Shown piece by piece: positions 17,512 to 25,910 of a DNA stretch of 64,000 nucleotides. The position numbers and the translations under genes are program-made. The notes below the pieces were generated by a model. The model saw only the letters and a program-made list of their open reading frames with translations. It made no database searches and was not told the origin of the DNA. Source of the stretch: Sphingomonas caeni. GTDB taxonomy: Bacteria; Pseudomonadota; Alphaproteobacteria; Sphingomonadales; Sphingomonadaceae. The stretch spans positions 251,342 through 315,341 of the forward strand of contig NZ_JAPDOK010000001.1 in the NCBI RefSeq assembly GCF_026013415.1, given 5' to 3'. Position 1 is the stretch's first letter; each line of letters begins with the position of its first letter.

Positions 17512-17882
17512 TCCTCCGTTCCACCGCGCTCGCGCTGACCCTGTTGATCGCCCCGCCCGCGCCCGCCGCCGAAACGCGGATCGACGTGGCGATGAGCAAC
17601 TTCAAATTCACTCCCGACACGATCCGGATGAAGGCCGGCCAGGCCTATGTCCTCCATCTGACCAGCACCGGCGGCCACAGCTTCGGCGCCGCCACCTTCT
17701 TCGCCGCGGCGAAGATCGCCCCCGCCGACCGCGCGAAGATCAGCAAGGGCAAGATCGAGGTCGGCGCCGGTCAGCCCGTCGACATCCACCTCACCGCCCC
17801 CGCCGCGGGCAGCTATCCGGTGCGCTGCACCCATTTCCTCCACGCCAGCTTCGGCATGACGGGCAAGATCGTGGTGAGTTGA
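17508..17882 (+). CDS. Secreted cupredoxin-domain protein
   Basis: The 124-residue protein has a signal peptide ending near APAAE. The mature part is a single cupredoxin barrel. A full type-1 copper site can be proposed: H57 in GGHSFG, C107, H112 and M117 with C-x4-H-x4-M spacing. It is therefore a likely periplasmic copper or electron-transfer protein. The ATGA overlap with the acyl-CoA ligase gene is probably only translational coupling, since no shared pathway is evident. Confidence 0.82.
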   Translation: MILRSTALALTLLIAPPAPAAETRIDVAMSNFKFTPDTIRMKAGQAYVLHLTSTGGHSFGAATFFAAAKIAPADRAKISKGKIEVGAGQPVDIHLTAPAAGSYPVRCTHFLHASFGMTGKIVVS

Positions 17883-17930
17883 GGCCCAATCCGGTTGCAT
17901 TCGCCCGCCGCCCTGCCGCATAGGCTGGGC

Positions 17931-18176
17931 ATGGCCGAAGACACCGACATCGCCGCACTTTCGTTCGAGGAAGCGCTCAAGGAACTCGAGCGGATCGTCG
18001 GGCGGCTCGAGAGCGGCGAGGCCGCGCTCCAGGAAGCGATCGACCTGTACGAACGCGGCGACCGGCTGCGCAAGCAATGCGCCGCGCGGCTCGATGCGGC
18101 GCAGGCGCGGATCGAGGCGATCCGGCTCGATGCCGAGGGGAGGCCCTCGGGCACGGCCCCTTTCGCCGCGGGCTGA
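17931..18176 (+). CDS. xseB: Exodeoxyribonuclease VII small subunit
   Basis: The 81-residue helical protein has the family signature SFEEALKELERIVGRLESGE, then ALQEAIDLYERGDRLRKQC. It forms the many-copy partner of XseA in the single-strand exonuclease VII. The ATG at 17931 is preferred over an in-frame ATG 12 codons upstream, because conserved sequence begins here. It precedes ispA, the usual xseB-ispA arrangement. Confidence 0.95.
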   Translation: MAEDTDIAALSFEEALKELERIVGRLESGEAALQEAIDLYERGDRLRKQCAARLDAAQARIEAIRLDAEGRPSGTAPFAAG

Positions 18177-18188
18177 CCCTTGCCTGAC

Positions 18189-19088
18189 ATGGCGCATGCG
18201 AGCCTCGCGCTCCAGGCCGCGCTCAAGCAGGTATCGTCCGAGATCGACCGGCAATTCGATCTGCTGCTGACCATCCCCGACGATCCCCGCGCCGATCTCT
18301 ACCGCGCGATGCGCCACGCGGCGATCGGGGGCGGCAAGCGGCTCCGCCCCCTGCTCGTCTTCGCCACCGCACGGCTGTTCGGGGTCGACCGCAGCTGCAC
18401 CGCGCGCGTCGCCACCGCGGTCGAATGCATCCATGTCTATTCGCTGATCCATGACGATCTGCCCGCGATGGACGATGACGATGTCCGTCGCGGCAAGCCC
18501 ACCGTCCACCGCGCCTTCGACGAGGCGACCGCGATCCTTGCCGGCGATTGCCTCCACGCGCTCGCCTTCGAGGTGCTCGGGCACGAGGCGACCTATCCCG
18601 ACCCCTTCGTCCGCACCGAACTGAGCTACGAGCTCGCCCGCGCCTCGGGCCCTTCGGGCATGGCGGGCGGGCAGATGATGGATCTCGAGGCCGAGAAGGC
18701 GAGCTTCGACCTGCCAACCGTCACCCGGCTTCAGGCGATGAAGACCGGCGCGCTGATCGCCTGCGCGGTCGAGATGGGCGCGATCCTCGGCCGCGTGCCG
18801 CCCGAGGGCCGTACGGGACTGCGCGGCTATGCCCGCGATGTCGGCCTCGCCTTCCAGATCGCCGACGACATCCTCGACGCCGAGGGCGACGAGGATCTTG
18901 CGGGCAAGAAGCTCCGCAAGGACGGCGCGCGCGGCAAGGAGACCTTTCTCTCGCTGCTCGGCCTCGACCGCGCCCGCGCGCAGGCCGAGATGCTGGTCGA
19001 TCAGGCGATCGCCCATCTCCACCCCTATGGCCCCGAGGCGGACCTGCTGCGCGACATCGCCCGCTTCACATTGGAACGCGACCGCTGA
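18189..19088 (+). CDS. ispA: Farnesyl diphosphate synthase (polyprenyl synthetase)
   Basis: The 299-residue trans-prenyltransferase has the first Asp-rich motif in LIHDDLPAMDDDD, the second in FQIADDILDAEGD, plus GGGKRLRP and GGQMMDLEAE. It condenses IPP with DMAPP/GPP to give FPP for quinone, undecaprenyl and hopanoid or carotenoid synthesis. The ATG at 18189 is used here. An in-frame TTG at 18180 is an alternative. It directly follows xseB. Confidence 0.95.
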   Translation: MAHASLALQAALKQVSSEIDRQFDLLLTIPDDPRADLYRAMRHAAIGGGKRLRPLLVFATARLFGVDRSCTARVATAVECIHVYSLIHDDLPAMDDDDVRRGKPTVHRAFDEATAILAGDCLHALAFEVLGHEATYPDPFVRTELSYELARASGPSGMAGGQMMDLEAEKASFDLPTVTRLQAMKTGALIACAVEMGAILGRVPPEGRTGLRGYARDVGLAFQIADDILDAEGDEDLAGKKLRKDGARGKETFLSLLGLDRARAQAEMLVDQAIAHLHPYGPEADLLRDIARFTLERDR

Positions 19089-19765
19089 GCACGCCGCTCC
19101 GCTGGACGGCGATCATCCTGCTCGCCGCGACCGGCCTCGCCATCGCGGCCTGGCTCTACGCGGTCCATTGGCGCCCCTCGGAAGAAACCTGGCCCCGCCA
19201 GGGCATCGACGTGTCGCACCATCAGGGCGTGATCGACTGGACCGCGGTCGCCCGCCAGCGCCAGGTCGACTTCGCCTATATCAAGGCGAGCGAGGGCGGG
19301 ACCTCACGCGATCCGATGTTCGAGGTGAACTGGAAGGGCGCGGGCGCAGCGGGGATCGCGCGCGGCGCCTATCATTATTTCTCATTGTGCACGCCGGGCG
19401 ACGTCCAGGCGGCCAATTTCATCGCCGCGGTGCCGGGCGACGGCAATATGCTCGCCCCTGCGGTCGATCTCGAATTCGGCGGCAATTGCGCCGACCGGCC
19501 CGAGCCCGAGGCATTGTTCGTCGAACTGATGATCTTCATCCGCGCGGTCGAGACGCGCTACCGCCAGCCGGTGGTCCTCTATCTCACCCGCGAGTTCGAT
19601 TCGGGCTATGGAGTCAGCGCCCGCATCCATCGCCGCCTGTGGCTGCGCAGCATCTTCCGCGAGCCAAAATGGGGCGCCCGCCCCTGGGCGATCTGGCAGG
19701 CATCGAGCTTCCGCAGCGTGCCCGGGATCGAGGGCCGGGTCGACTGGAACGTGTGGCGCCCCTGA
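19085..19765 (+). CDS. GH25 lysozyme-like muramidase, membrane anchored
   Basis: The 226-residue protein has one N-terminal membrane helix (residues about 9-25), then a GH25 domain: GIDVSHHQG with D42, a FAYIKASEGG strand, and VDLEFGG with D128/E130. It should cleave peptidoglycan in the periplasm. No ATG, GTG or TTG occurs in frame between the middle of ispA and the GH25 domain. The best start is CTG at 19085, overlapping the ispA stop (CTGA), with GGA about 9 nt upstream. The encoded start then reads (M)STPLRW. Confidence 0.85.
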   Translation: MSTPLRWTAIILLAATGLAIAAWLYAVHWRPSEETWPRQGIDVSHHQGVIDWTAVARQRQVDFAYIKASEGGTSRDPMFEVNWKGAGAAGIARGAYHYFSLCTPGDVQAANFIAAVPGDGNMLAPAVDLEFGGNCADRPEPEALFVELMIFIRAVETRYRQPVVLYLTREFDSGYGVSARIHRRLWLRSIFREPKWGARPWAIWQASSFRSVPGIEGRVDWNVWRP

Positions 19766-19828
19766 GTCACCGAGCTTGACACCTGCCTTTCGCACTTGCA
19801 GCACAGCCGCCCGATCAGGGAGAGCCCT

Positions 19829-20338
19829 ATGACCATCCGCACCGGCGTCTATCCCGGCACCTTCGATCCGATCACTCGCGGCCATATGGACATCATCCGG
19901 CGCGGCGCGAAGCTGGCCGACCGGCTGGTGATCGGGGTCACCACCAACCCGAGCAAGAACCCGATGTTCTCGATCGAGGAACGGATGGCGATGGTGAAGC
20001 GCGAGACGGGCGGGATCGAGGGCGAGATCCACGTCGTCAGCTTCGATTCGCTGCTGATGGACTTTGCCGAGCGCGAGGGGGCGAGCATGATCGTCCGCGG
20101 CCTGCGCGCCGTCGCCGACTTCGAATATGAGTATCAGATGGCCGGGATGAACCAGCAGCTCAACGACCGGATCGAGACCGTCTTCCTGATGGCCGATGTC
20201 TCGCTCCAGCCGATCGCGAGCAAGCTGGTCAAGGAAATCGCGCTCTATGGCGGCGCGATCGGCAAGTTCGTCTCCCCCGCAGTGGAAGCCGATGTCGTCG
20301 CGCGCGTGTCCAAGATTGGCCGCAAAGGCGGTGCATAG
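19829..20338 (+). CDS. coaD: Pantetheine-phosphate adenylyltransferase
   Basis: The 169-residue enzyme catalyses the penultimate step of coenzyme A synthesis. It has the nucleotidyltransferase motif GTFDPITRGHMDII and the ADFEYEYQMAGMNQQL segment typical of CoaD, then a PIASKLVKEIA active-site helix. The ATG at 19829 follows AGGGAGAGCC, a clear ribosome binding site. The GH25 gene is 63 nt upstream. Confidence 0.97.
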   Translation: MTIRTGVYPGTFDPITRGHMDIIRRGAKLADRLVIGVTTNPSKNPMFSIEERMAMVKRETGGIEGEIHVVSFDSLLMDFAEREGASMIVRGLRAVADFEYEYQMAGMNQQLNDRIETVFLMADVSLQPIASKLVKEIALYGGAIGKFVSPAVEADVVARVSKIGRKGGA

Positions 20339-20407
20339 CGGGGTTTGCGCGGCGGCAGGACTGCTCTAGACCCGCGCCACAGCCCGATAGACGCGAGTGG
20401 AGAGTCG

Positions 20408-21127
20408 ATGCGTTTCGTTGCACTTATGGCCGCCCTGGCCGTTTCCCTGGTCGCGATGCCCGCCGCCGCACAGCGCGGCAAGCCGGCGCCCGCCCAGCCT
20501 TTCCGTCCCGATCGCGTAGCGTCGACGCCCGCCTCCAACCAGCCCGCCGCGCTGGTGGTTGCGCCAGATCCCGAAAATACCTGGGTGCTCGATCTCTCCT
20601 CGGGCGGCCGCGTCACCATCCGGCTGCGCCCCGATGTCGCGCCGCAAATGGTCGAGCGGATCAAGACGCTTACCCGCCAGCATTTCTATGACGGCACGAT
20701 CTTCCACCGCGTCAACGACGCCCCTGAAGGCATGGCGCAGGGCGGCGATCCCAAGGGCAATGGCACCGGCGCCTCGGCGCTCCCCAATCTCCCCGCCGAG
20801 TTCAGCCGGCTGCCGCACGTCCGCGGCACCGTCTCGGCGGCGCGCGCCGAGGATGTGAACAGCGCGAACAGCCAGTTCTTCATCATGTTCAGCCCGCGCC
20901 TCGGCTTCGATCACAACTATACCGTGTTCGGGCGCGTGACCTCGGGCATGGAATGGGTCGACAAGATCGAGCGCGGCGAGCCACCCGCGCATCCGACGCG
21001 CATCCTCCACGCCTATATCGAGTCGGATAGCCCCCCGCCCTATCAGGCCGCGACGCCGGGTACCGTCGCGCTGCCCGCGGGCGAGGAAGCGGTCACGCTG
21101 CCGGGCGCCCCGCCGCCGAAGCAGTAA
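20408..21127 (+). CDS. Periplasmic cyclophilin-type peptidyl-prolyl isomerase
   Basis: The 239-residue protein has a signal peptide (MRFVALMAALAVSLVAMPAAAQ) and a cyclophilin domain: TIFHRVN with the catalytic Arg, MAQGGDPKGNG, NSANSQFFIMF and NYTVFGRV. The C-terminal 35 residues are Pro-rich. It should assist folding in the periplasm. It lies 15 nt upstream of queA. Confidence 0.92.
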   Translation: MRFVALMAALAVSLVAMPAAAQRGKPAPAQPFRPDRVASTPASNQPAALVVAPDPENTWVLDLSSGGRVTIRLRPDVAPQMVERIKTLTRQHFYDGTIFHRVNDAPEGMAQGGDPKGNGTGASALPNLPAEFSRLPHVRGTVSAARAEDVNSANSQFFIMFSPRLGFDHNYTVFGRVTSGMEWVDKIERGEPPAHPTRILHAYIESDSPPPYQAATPGTVALPAGEEAVTLPGAPPPKQ

Positions 21128-21142
21128 GCCGGGGAGAGGCCG

Positions 21143-22168
21143 GTGGACGTCGGCCTTTTTGATTTCGAGCTCCCCCCCGAGCGGATCGCGCTGCGGCCCG
21201 CTTCCCCGCGCGATTCGGCACGGTTGCTCGTGCTGGACGGCGCGGAGACGCGCGACCTGCTGGTCTCGGACCTGCCCGGCCAGCTCCGCGCGGGCGACTG
21301 CCTCGTCTTCAACGACACGCGCGTCATTCCGGCGCAGCTCGAAGGGCTCCGGGGTGAGGCGAAGATCGGCGCCACGCTCCACAAGCGCGAGGGGCCCCGC
21401 CGCTGGCGCGCCTTCATCCGCAACGCCAAGCGCCTCCGCGAGGGTGACACGATCGATTTCGGCGCGGGGGTGAGCGCCACCGCGAGCGACCGCGCCGAGG
21501 ATGGCAGCTTCGCGCTCGATTTCGCGGGCGACGAGCCGGTCGAGCTGCTGCTCGAACGCTGCGGCCGGATGCCGCTCCCCCCTTACATCGCCTCCAAGCG
21601 CGGCACCGACGAGCGCGATGCCGAGGATTACCAGACGATGTTCGCCGCGGATCCCGGCGCGGTCGCGGCCCCCACCGCCGCGCTCCACTTCACGCCCGGA
21701 CTCATCGAATCGCTCCAGGCTGCTGGCGTGGCGCATACGACGCTCACCCTGCATGTCGGCGCGGGCACCTTCCTGCCGGTCAAGGCCGAGGATACCGACG
21801 ACCACAAGATGCACGCCGAATGGGGCCGGATCGACGCCGGCACCGCCGACCGCCTCAACGCCGTGCGCGCGGGCGGCGGCCGGGTGATCGCGGTCGGCAC
21901 CACCAGCCTGCGCCTGATCGAGAGCGCCTGCAGCGAGGACGGCGTGATCCGCCCGTTCGAAGGCGACACCGCGATCTTCATCACCCCGGGCTACCGGTTC
22001 CGGGGGATCGACGGACTGATCACCAACTTCCATTTGCCCAAATCGACGCTGTTCATGCTGGTGAGCGCGCTGATGGGGCTGGAGCGGATGCAGGCGGCCT
22101 ATCGCCATGCGATCGACACAAAGTATCGCTTCTACAGCTATGGCGATGCGAGCCTGTTGCTGCCGTGA
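21143..22168 (+). CDS. queA: tRNA preQ1(34) S-adenosylmethionine ribosyltransferase-isomerase
   Basis: The 341-residue protein transfers and rearranges ribose from SAM onto preQ1 in tRNA, giving epoxyqueuosine. Characteristic segments are [14 protein letters not shown] at the start, [21 protein letters not shown] and the C-terminal [13 protein letters not shown]. The GTG start at 21143 is preceded by GGGGAGAGG. tgt (26074) and queG (54203) elsewhere in this window act just before and after it. Confidence 0.97.
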   Translation: MDVGLFDFELPPERIALRPASPRDSARLLVLDGAETRDLLVSDLPGQLRAGDCLVFNDTRVIPAQLEGLRGEAKIGATLHKREGPRRWRAFIRNAKRLREGDTIDFGAGVSATASDRAEDGSFALDFAGDEPVELLLERCGRMPLPPYIASKRGTDERDAEDYQTMFAADPGAVAAPTAALHFTPGLIESLQAAGVAHTTLTLHVGAGTFLPVKAEDTDDHKMHAEWGRIDAGTADRLNAVRAGGGRVIAVGTTSLRLIESACSEDGVIRPFEGDTAIFITPGYRFRGIDGLITNFHLPKSTLFMLVSALMGLERMQAAYRHAIDTKYRFYSYGDASLLLP

Positions 22169-22181
22169 CCAAGGAATCCCG

Positions 22182-22694
22182 ATGCGCCTGTTGCTGACCC
22201 TCGTCGCGATGCTGATCGCCCTGCCCGCCTATGCCCAGCAGACGCCCACGCCGCCCGCGCCCGGTGCGCCCGCGGGCCCGGGCCAGCCGCCCGCCAACCT
22301 GATCGCCGAGCCGGTCGCGCTGATGATCGCGGCGTTCGACAGCGATGGCGACGCCCGCGTCACCCGCGCCGAATTCGACGCGGGGCTGCGCCACAGCTTC
22401 GATCTGGCCGATCCCCAGCACAAGGGCAACCTCAGCTATATCGGCTTTTCCGACTGGGCCGAGACCTGGCTCGGCAACCGCAACGCGCTGCCCAGCCCGT
22501 TCGAAGCCGATGCGGACGGCGACAACCGCATCACCTTTGCCGAACTCTCGGACCGGTTCGCGCTGTTCTTCGCGCGCTTCGATGCGAACAAGGACGGCGT
22601 CATCGTCCGTTCGGAGCTGGTCCGCGTCGGCCCGCCGCAGATGATCCGCTTCGACGGCCGCCGCCGCCGCGACGGGCAGCAGCACGACGAGTAG
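22182..22694 (+). CDS. Secreted EF-hand protein
   Basis: The 170-residue protein has a signal peptide ending at AYAQQ and a Pro-rich linker. Three EF-hand loops follow: DSDGDARVTRAEFD, DADGDNRITFAELS and DANKDGVIVRSEL, each with acidic ligands at the expected positions. It should bind calcium in the periplasm or outside. The role is unknown. It follows queA by 13 nt. Confidence 0.85.
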   Translation: MRLLLTLVAMLIALPAYAQQTPTPPAPGAPAGPGQPPANLIAEPVALMIAAFDSDGDARVTRAEFDAGLRHSFDLADPQHKGNLSYIGFSDWAETWLGNRNALPSPFEADADGDNRITFAELSDRFALFFARFDANKDGVIVRSELVRVGPPQMIRFDGRRRRDGQQHDE

Positions 22695-22722
22695 CTTTTT
22701 TTGCTCGGCTCACGCCGAGGTT

Positions 22723-22826
22723 GCGGCGCCGGCCCGCTCCTCCACCCGGCCTCCCATAGAATACTAAAGTAAGGGAGGCCGGGTGGAGGAGCGGGCCGGC
22801 GCCGCATGTTTCAGCGAAGCTGAAAC
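22723..22826. repeat. Perfect 33-bp inverted repeat plus a GAA-loop hairpin
   Basis: The arms at 22723-22755 and 22773-22805 are exact reverse complements, separated by an AT-rich 17-nt spacer. A second small hairpin follows at 22808-22826 (GTTTCAGC, GAA, GCTGAAAC). It sits in the 182-nt gap between the EF-hand gene and the CDF gene. It may act as a terminator or be a miniature repeat element. Confidence 0.9.
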
Positions 22827-22876
22827 CCGACTCTATGTCCTAGCATCTCACGCCCCGGCCCCGCTAAGAGGGGGCG

Positions 22877-23788
22877 ATGGCCGCGCATCACGACCACCAT
22901 GCCCCCGCCGATTTCGGCCGCGCCTTCGCGATAGGGACCGCGCTCAACCTCGCCTTTGTCGCGGTGGAGGGTGCCGCGGGCTTCCTGACCGATTCGGTCG
23001 CGCTGCTCGCGGACGCGGGGCACAATCTCTCCGACGTGCTCGGGCTGCTCGTCGCCTGGGGCGGCGCCGAGCTGGCCAAGCGGCCGGCGTCGAAGCGCTT
23101 CACCTATGGACTGCGGGGCTCCTCGATCCTCGCCGCGCTCGCCAATGCGCTGCTGCTGCTCGTCGCGGTCGGCGCGATCACGCTCGAGGCGGTGCAGCGG
23201 CTGGGCGCTCCCCCGCCGATCCAGGGCGGCGCGGTGATGGCGGTCGCGGGGGTCGGCATCGTCATCAACACCGCCACCGCCCTGCTCTTCGCGCGCGGGC
23301 ACAAGCATGACCTCAACATCCGCGGCGCCTATCTCCACATGGCGGCCGACGCCGCGGTCTCGGCGGGGGTGGTGATCGGCGGCGGGCTGATCCTGCTGAC
23401 GGGCAATGCCTGGATCGACCCGGCGATCAGCCTGGTCATCGTCGCGGTGATCCTGTGGAGCACCTGGGGGCTGCTCACCGAATCGCTCGGGCTCGCGCTC
23501 GGCATGGTGCCGCCGCGGATCGACGCCGACCGCGTCCGCGCCGCGCTCGAGTCGCTCCCCGGGGTCACCCGCATCCACGATCTCCATATCTGGCCGATGA
23601 GCACCACCGAGGCGGCGCTGACCGCGCATCTGGTGATCCCCGAAGGCCATCCCGGCGACGCTTTCCTGATCGATCTGCAACACCGGCTGGCGCACGACTT
23701 CGGGATCGACCATACGACCGTCCAGATCGAATTGGGCAACGGGGCGGAATGCCGGATGCACGGGAATGGGGACCACAGGCATGACTGA
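22877..23788 (+). CDS. Cation diffusion facilitator transporter
   Basis: The 303-residue CDF exporter has six membrane helices with the metal-site residues in LADAGHNLSDV (helix 2) and HMAADAAVSAG (helix 5). The C-terminal cytoplasmic domain contains RIHDLHIWPMST. The N-terminus (MAAHHDHH) and C-terminus (HGNGDHRHD) are His-rich. Zn or related divalent metals are likely substrates. The HAD gene starts inside its last codons (8-nt overlap). Confidence 0.93.
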   Translation: MAAHHDHHAPADFGRAFAIGTALNLAFVAVEGAAGFLTDSVALLADAGHNLSDVLGLLVAWGGAELAKRPASKRFTYGLRGSSILAALANALLLLVAVGAITLEAVQRLGAPPPIQGGAVMAVAGVGIVINTATALLFARGHKHDLNIRGAYLHMAADAAVSAGVVIGGGLILLTGNAWIDPAISLVIVAVILWSTWGLLTESLGLALGMVPPRIDADRVRAALESLPGVTRIHDLHIWPMSTTEAALTAHLVIPEGHPGDAFLIDLQHRLAHDFGIDHTTVQIELGNGAECRMHGNGDHRHD

Positions 23789-24443
23789 CCCCGCGGCTTC
23801 GGCCGGCGGGCGAGTCCGGCTGGTGATCTTCGATTTCGACGGCACGCTGTCGGACAGCGGCGACTGGTTCCTCTCGGTCGTCGACGATCTCGCGCGCACC
23901 TTCCGCTTCCGCACCGTCCAGCCCGACCAGGTCGAGATGCTGCGCCGGCGCAGCTCGCGCGAGGTGATCGAGTTTCTCGGCATCTCGAAGTGGAAGCTGC
24001 CCTTCATCGCCTGGTATGTCCGCCGGCTGGTCGGGCGCAATGTCGGGCAGATCGAGCTGTTCCCGGGCACGCCCAACCTGCTCGAGCAGCTGAAGACGAC
24101 GGGCGTGAAGCTCGCTTTGGTCACCTCCAATTCGGAGGACAATGCCCGGCGCATCCTGGGCCCGGAGAATGCCGCGCGGATCGAATATTATGCGTGCGGC
24201 TCCTCGCTGTTCGGCAAGGCGCCCAAATTCCGCAAGACGCTCAAGAAGCTCCGCGTCGCGCCGAACGAGGCGCTGGCGATCGGCGACGAGACCCGCGACG
24301 TCGATGCCGCGCGCGAGGTGGGGATGCGCGCCGGGTCGGTGCTGTGGGGCTATGCCGCCGAGGACCTGCTCGCGGCGCTCAAGCCCGACGCGCTGTTCCG
24401 CGAGCCGCAGGACATTCTCGACTACGTCGCCGCGCACCGCTGA
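23781..24443 (+). CDS. HAD family hydrolase
   Basis: The 220-residue phosphatase has HAD motif I FDFDGTLSDSGDW, motif II in VTSNSEDNA, the motif III lysine in FGKAPKF and motif IV GDETRDVDAAREVG. The helical cap lies between motifs I and II. It resembles phosphoglycolate-phosphatase-like members, but the substrate is not determined. Its ATG lies inside the CDF gene end, so expression is probably coupled. Confidence 0.9.
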   Translation: MTDPAASAGGRVRLVIFDFDGTLSDSGDWFLSVVDDLARTFRFRTVQPDQVEMLRRRSSREVIEFLGISKWKLPFIAWYVRRLVGRNVGQIELFPGTPNLLEQLKTTGVKLALVTSNSEDNARRILGPENAARIEYYACGSSLFGKAPKFRKTLKKLRVAPNEALAIGDETRDVDAAREVGMRAGSVLWGYAAEDLLAALKPDALFREPQDILDYVAAHR

Positions 24444-24470
24444 GCGGGGTCCGGTTCGCGAGGCCGGACC

Positions 24471-24509
24471 GTCCCAGCCTGTGAAAGTTGACACTAGCTT
24501 CACACTATC
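24471..24509 (+). repeat. 39-nt repeated element, copy 2
   Basis: One base differs from 7437-7475. It lies 57 nt upstream of the MarR-GNAT start and just before that gene's palindromic operator, so here it is within a promoter region. TTGACA is at 24488-24493. Confidence 0.75.
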
Positions 24510-24526
24510 AAGGTTCAGACCGACCA

Positions 24527-24549
24527 TATACTTGACATCGTCAACTATA
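24527..24549. promoter_or_regulatory. MarR-type palindromic operator
   Basis: This 23-nt dyad has the form TATA-n-TTGAC-nnn-GTCAA-n-TATA, symmetrical except at the central triplet and the single spacer bases. It ends 16 nt before the ATG of a MarR-family gene. The TTGAC/GTCAA half sites are typical of MarR regulators, so autoregulation is the obvious inference. Confidence 0.75.
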
Positions 24550-24565
24550 GGCGTACGCCGATGCC

Positions 24566-25465
24566 ATGACCGATGCCGTCGAGAGCTTCCGCGCCTTCAA
24601 CCGGGTGCACACCCGCTTCGCCGGGGTACTCAAGCCGCGCTACATGGGCAGCGATCTGAGTGTGATCGAGGCGCGGCTGCTCTACGAGATCGCGCAGCGC
24701 GCGCCGGTGCTGGCGAGCACGCTGCAGGCGCTGCTCGATCTCGACCCGGGCTATGCCAGCCGGATGCTGCGCCGCTTCGAGCAGCATGGCTGGATCGCGC
24801 GCGGGCGCGGCGCCGACGCGCGCGAGCGGCCGATCGTGCTGACCGAGGCGGGGCGCGCGGCGTTCGCCGAGCTCGACCAGGCGACGCGCGAGGAGACCGC
24901 GCGCCAGCTTGAACCGCTCGGCGAGGCGGGGCGCGCGGCGCTGACGCAGGCGCTCGATACCGCGCGGCTGCTGATGGCGGGGGAGGACGAGCCCTGGACG
25001 CTGCGCACCTTCCGGACCGGCGACATGGGGCTGATCGCGGCGCGCCAGTCGATCCTCTACCATGAGGGCTATGGCTGGGGGCGCGGCATGGAGGTGCTGA
25101 TCGGCGAGATCGTCACCGATTTCCTGCGCGACTTCGTGCCCGGCCGCGAGCAATGCTGGGTGGCCGAGCGCGGCGGGCGGATGCTGGGCTGCGTCTTCCT
25201 GGTCGAGGATGCGGGCGTGGCGCGGCTGCGGCTGCTCTATGTCGAGGCCGAGGCGCGCGGGCTGGGGATCGGCAAGGCGCTGGTCGATGCCTGCATCGAT
25301 TTCGCGCGGGCCGCGGGCTATCCCAAGATCGTGCTGTGGACCCATACGGTGCTGACCAGCGCGCGGAAAATCTATGCCGGGGCGGGGTTCCGCATCGTCT
25401 CCACGCAGGTGCATGACGAGTTCGGCAAGCCCGAGCAGGGCGAGACCTGGGAGCTGGAGCTTTAG
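24566..25465 (+). CDS. MarR-family regulator fused to a GNAT acetyltransferase
   Basis: The 299-residue protein has a winged-helix domain (residues about 1-140: VIEARLLYEIAQR, DPGYASRMLRRFEQHGWIAR, DARERPIVLTEAG). A GNAT domain follows from about 150 to the end, with LYVEAEARGLGIGKALVDAC as the acetyl-CoA loop and SARKIYAGAGFRIV near the end. Such fusions are widespread and little studied. The acetyl acceptor is unknown. A clear palindromic operator precedes it. Confidence 0.92.
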   Translation: MTDAVESFRAFNRVHTRFAGVLKPRYMGSDLSVIEARLLYEIAQRAPVLASTLQALLDLDPGYASRMLRRFEQHGWIARGRGADARERPIVLTEAGRAAFAELDQATREETARQLEPLGEAGRAALTQALDTARLLMAGEDEPWTLRTFRTGDMGLIAARQSILYHEGYGWGRGMEVLIGEIVTDFLRDFVPGREQCWVAERGGRMLGCVFLVEDAGVARLRLLYVEAEARGLGIGKALVDACIDFARAAGYPKIVLWTHTVLTSARKIYAGAGFRIVSTQVHDEFGKPEQGETWELEL

Positions 25466-25479
25466 GGTGATTCCCTTTT

Positions 25480-25565
25480 CCGTTCGTGCTGAGCTTGTCG
25501 AAGCACAGTCCTGGTTTTGACCGGCGGAAGAATGAACGGCCCTTCGACAAGCTCAGGGCGAACGG
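25480..25565. repeat. Inverted repeat, CTGAGCTTGTCGAAG family, copy 1
   Basis: The arms at 25480-25506 and 25539-25565 pair over about 23 of 27 bases around the core CTGAGCTTGTCGAAG. A related element lies at 49403-49491. It sits between the convergent MarR-GNAT and cupin genes and could stop transcription from both sides. Confidence 0.85.
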
Positions 25566-25581
25566 ATTTAAAGGGATCGCT

Positions 25582-25896
25582 CTAGCCGAGGTGCAGCGCG
25601 AGCCAGACGGTCGGGCGGTCTTTCGCGGTCCAGGTGACCCAATGCTTCCGCCCGGCTTCGATCAGCAGGTGATCGCCGGGCGCGAGCGTCACTTCCGAAT
25701 CCCCGATCCGCAGCCCTGCCGCGCCTTCGAGCAGCAGCACCCATTCGTCGTGCGCCTGCACCATCGGCGCATCCTCGGGTGTCGATTGGCCGTGCGAGAC
25801 GATCCGCTCAAGGCGGACGCCGGGGCGCGACAGAAGCTCGTCGAACAGCTCGCCGGCACTGGTATCGGGAAGCGGGGCGAGGAGGTTCGTGAGCAT
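25582..25896 (-). CDS. Cupin domain protein
   Basis: The 104-residue single-domain cupin has motif 1 in VQAHDEWVLLLEGAAGLRIG and motif 2 in LAPGDHLLIEAGRKHWVTW. It is the size of small cytoplasmic cupins that bind a metal or small ligand. The substrate is unknown. It lies alone between two intergenic inverted repeats. Confidence 0.88.
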   Translation of the reverse strand: MLTNLLAPLPDTSAGELFDELLSRPGVRLERIVSHGQSTPEDAPMVQAHDEWVLLLEGAAGLRIGDSEVTLAPGDHLLIEAGRKHWVTWTAKDRPTVWLALHLG

Positions 25897-25910
25897 GGTT
25901 TCGACCTAGC

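Noticed and set aside
17316..19022. A 568-codon minus frame antisense to the ligase, xseB and ispA
   Set aside because: It covers three well-recognised sense genes and shows no family features.
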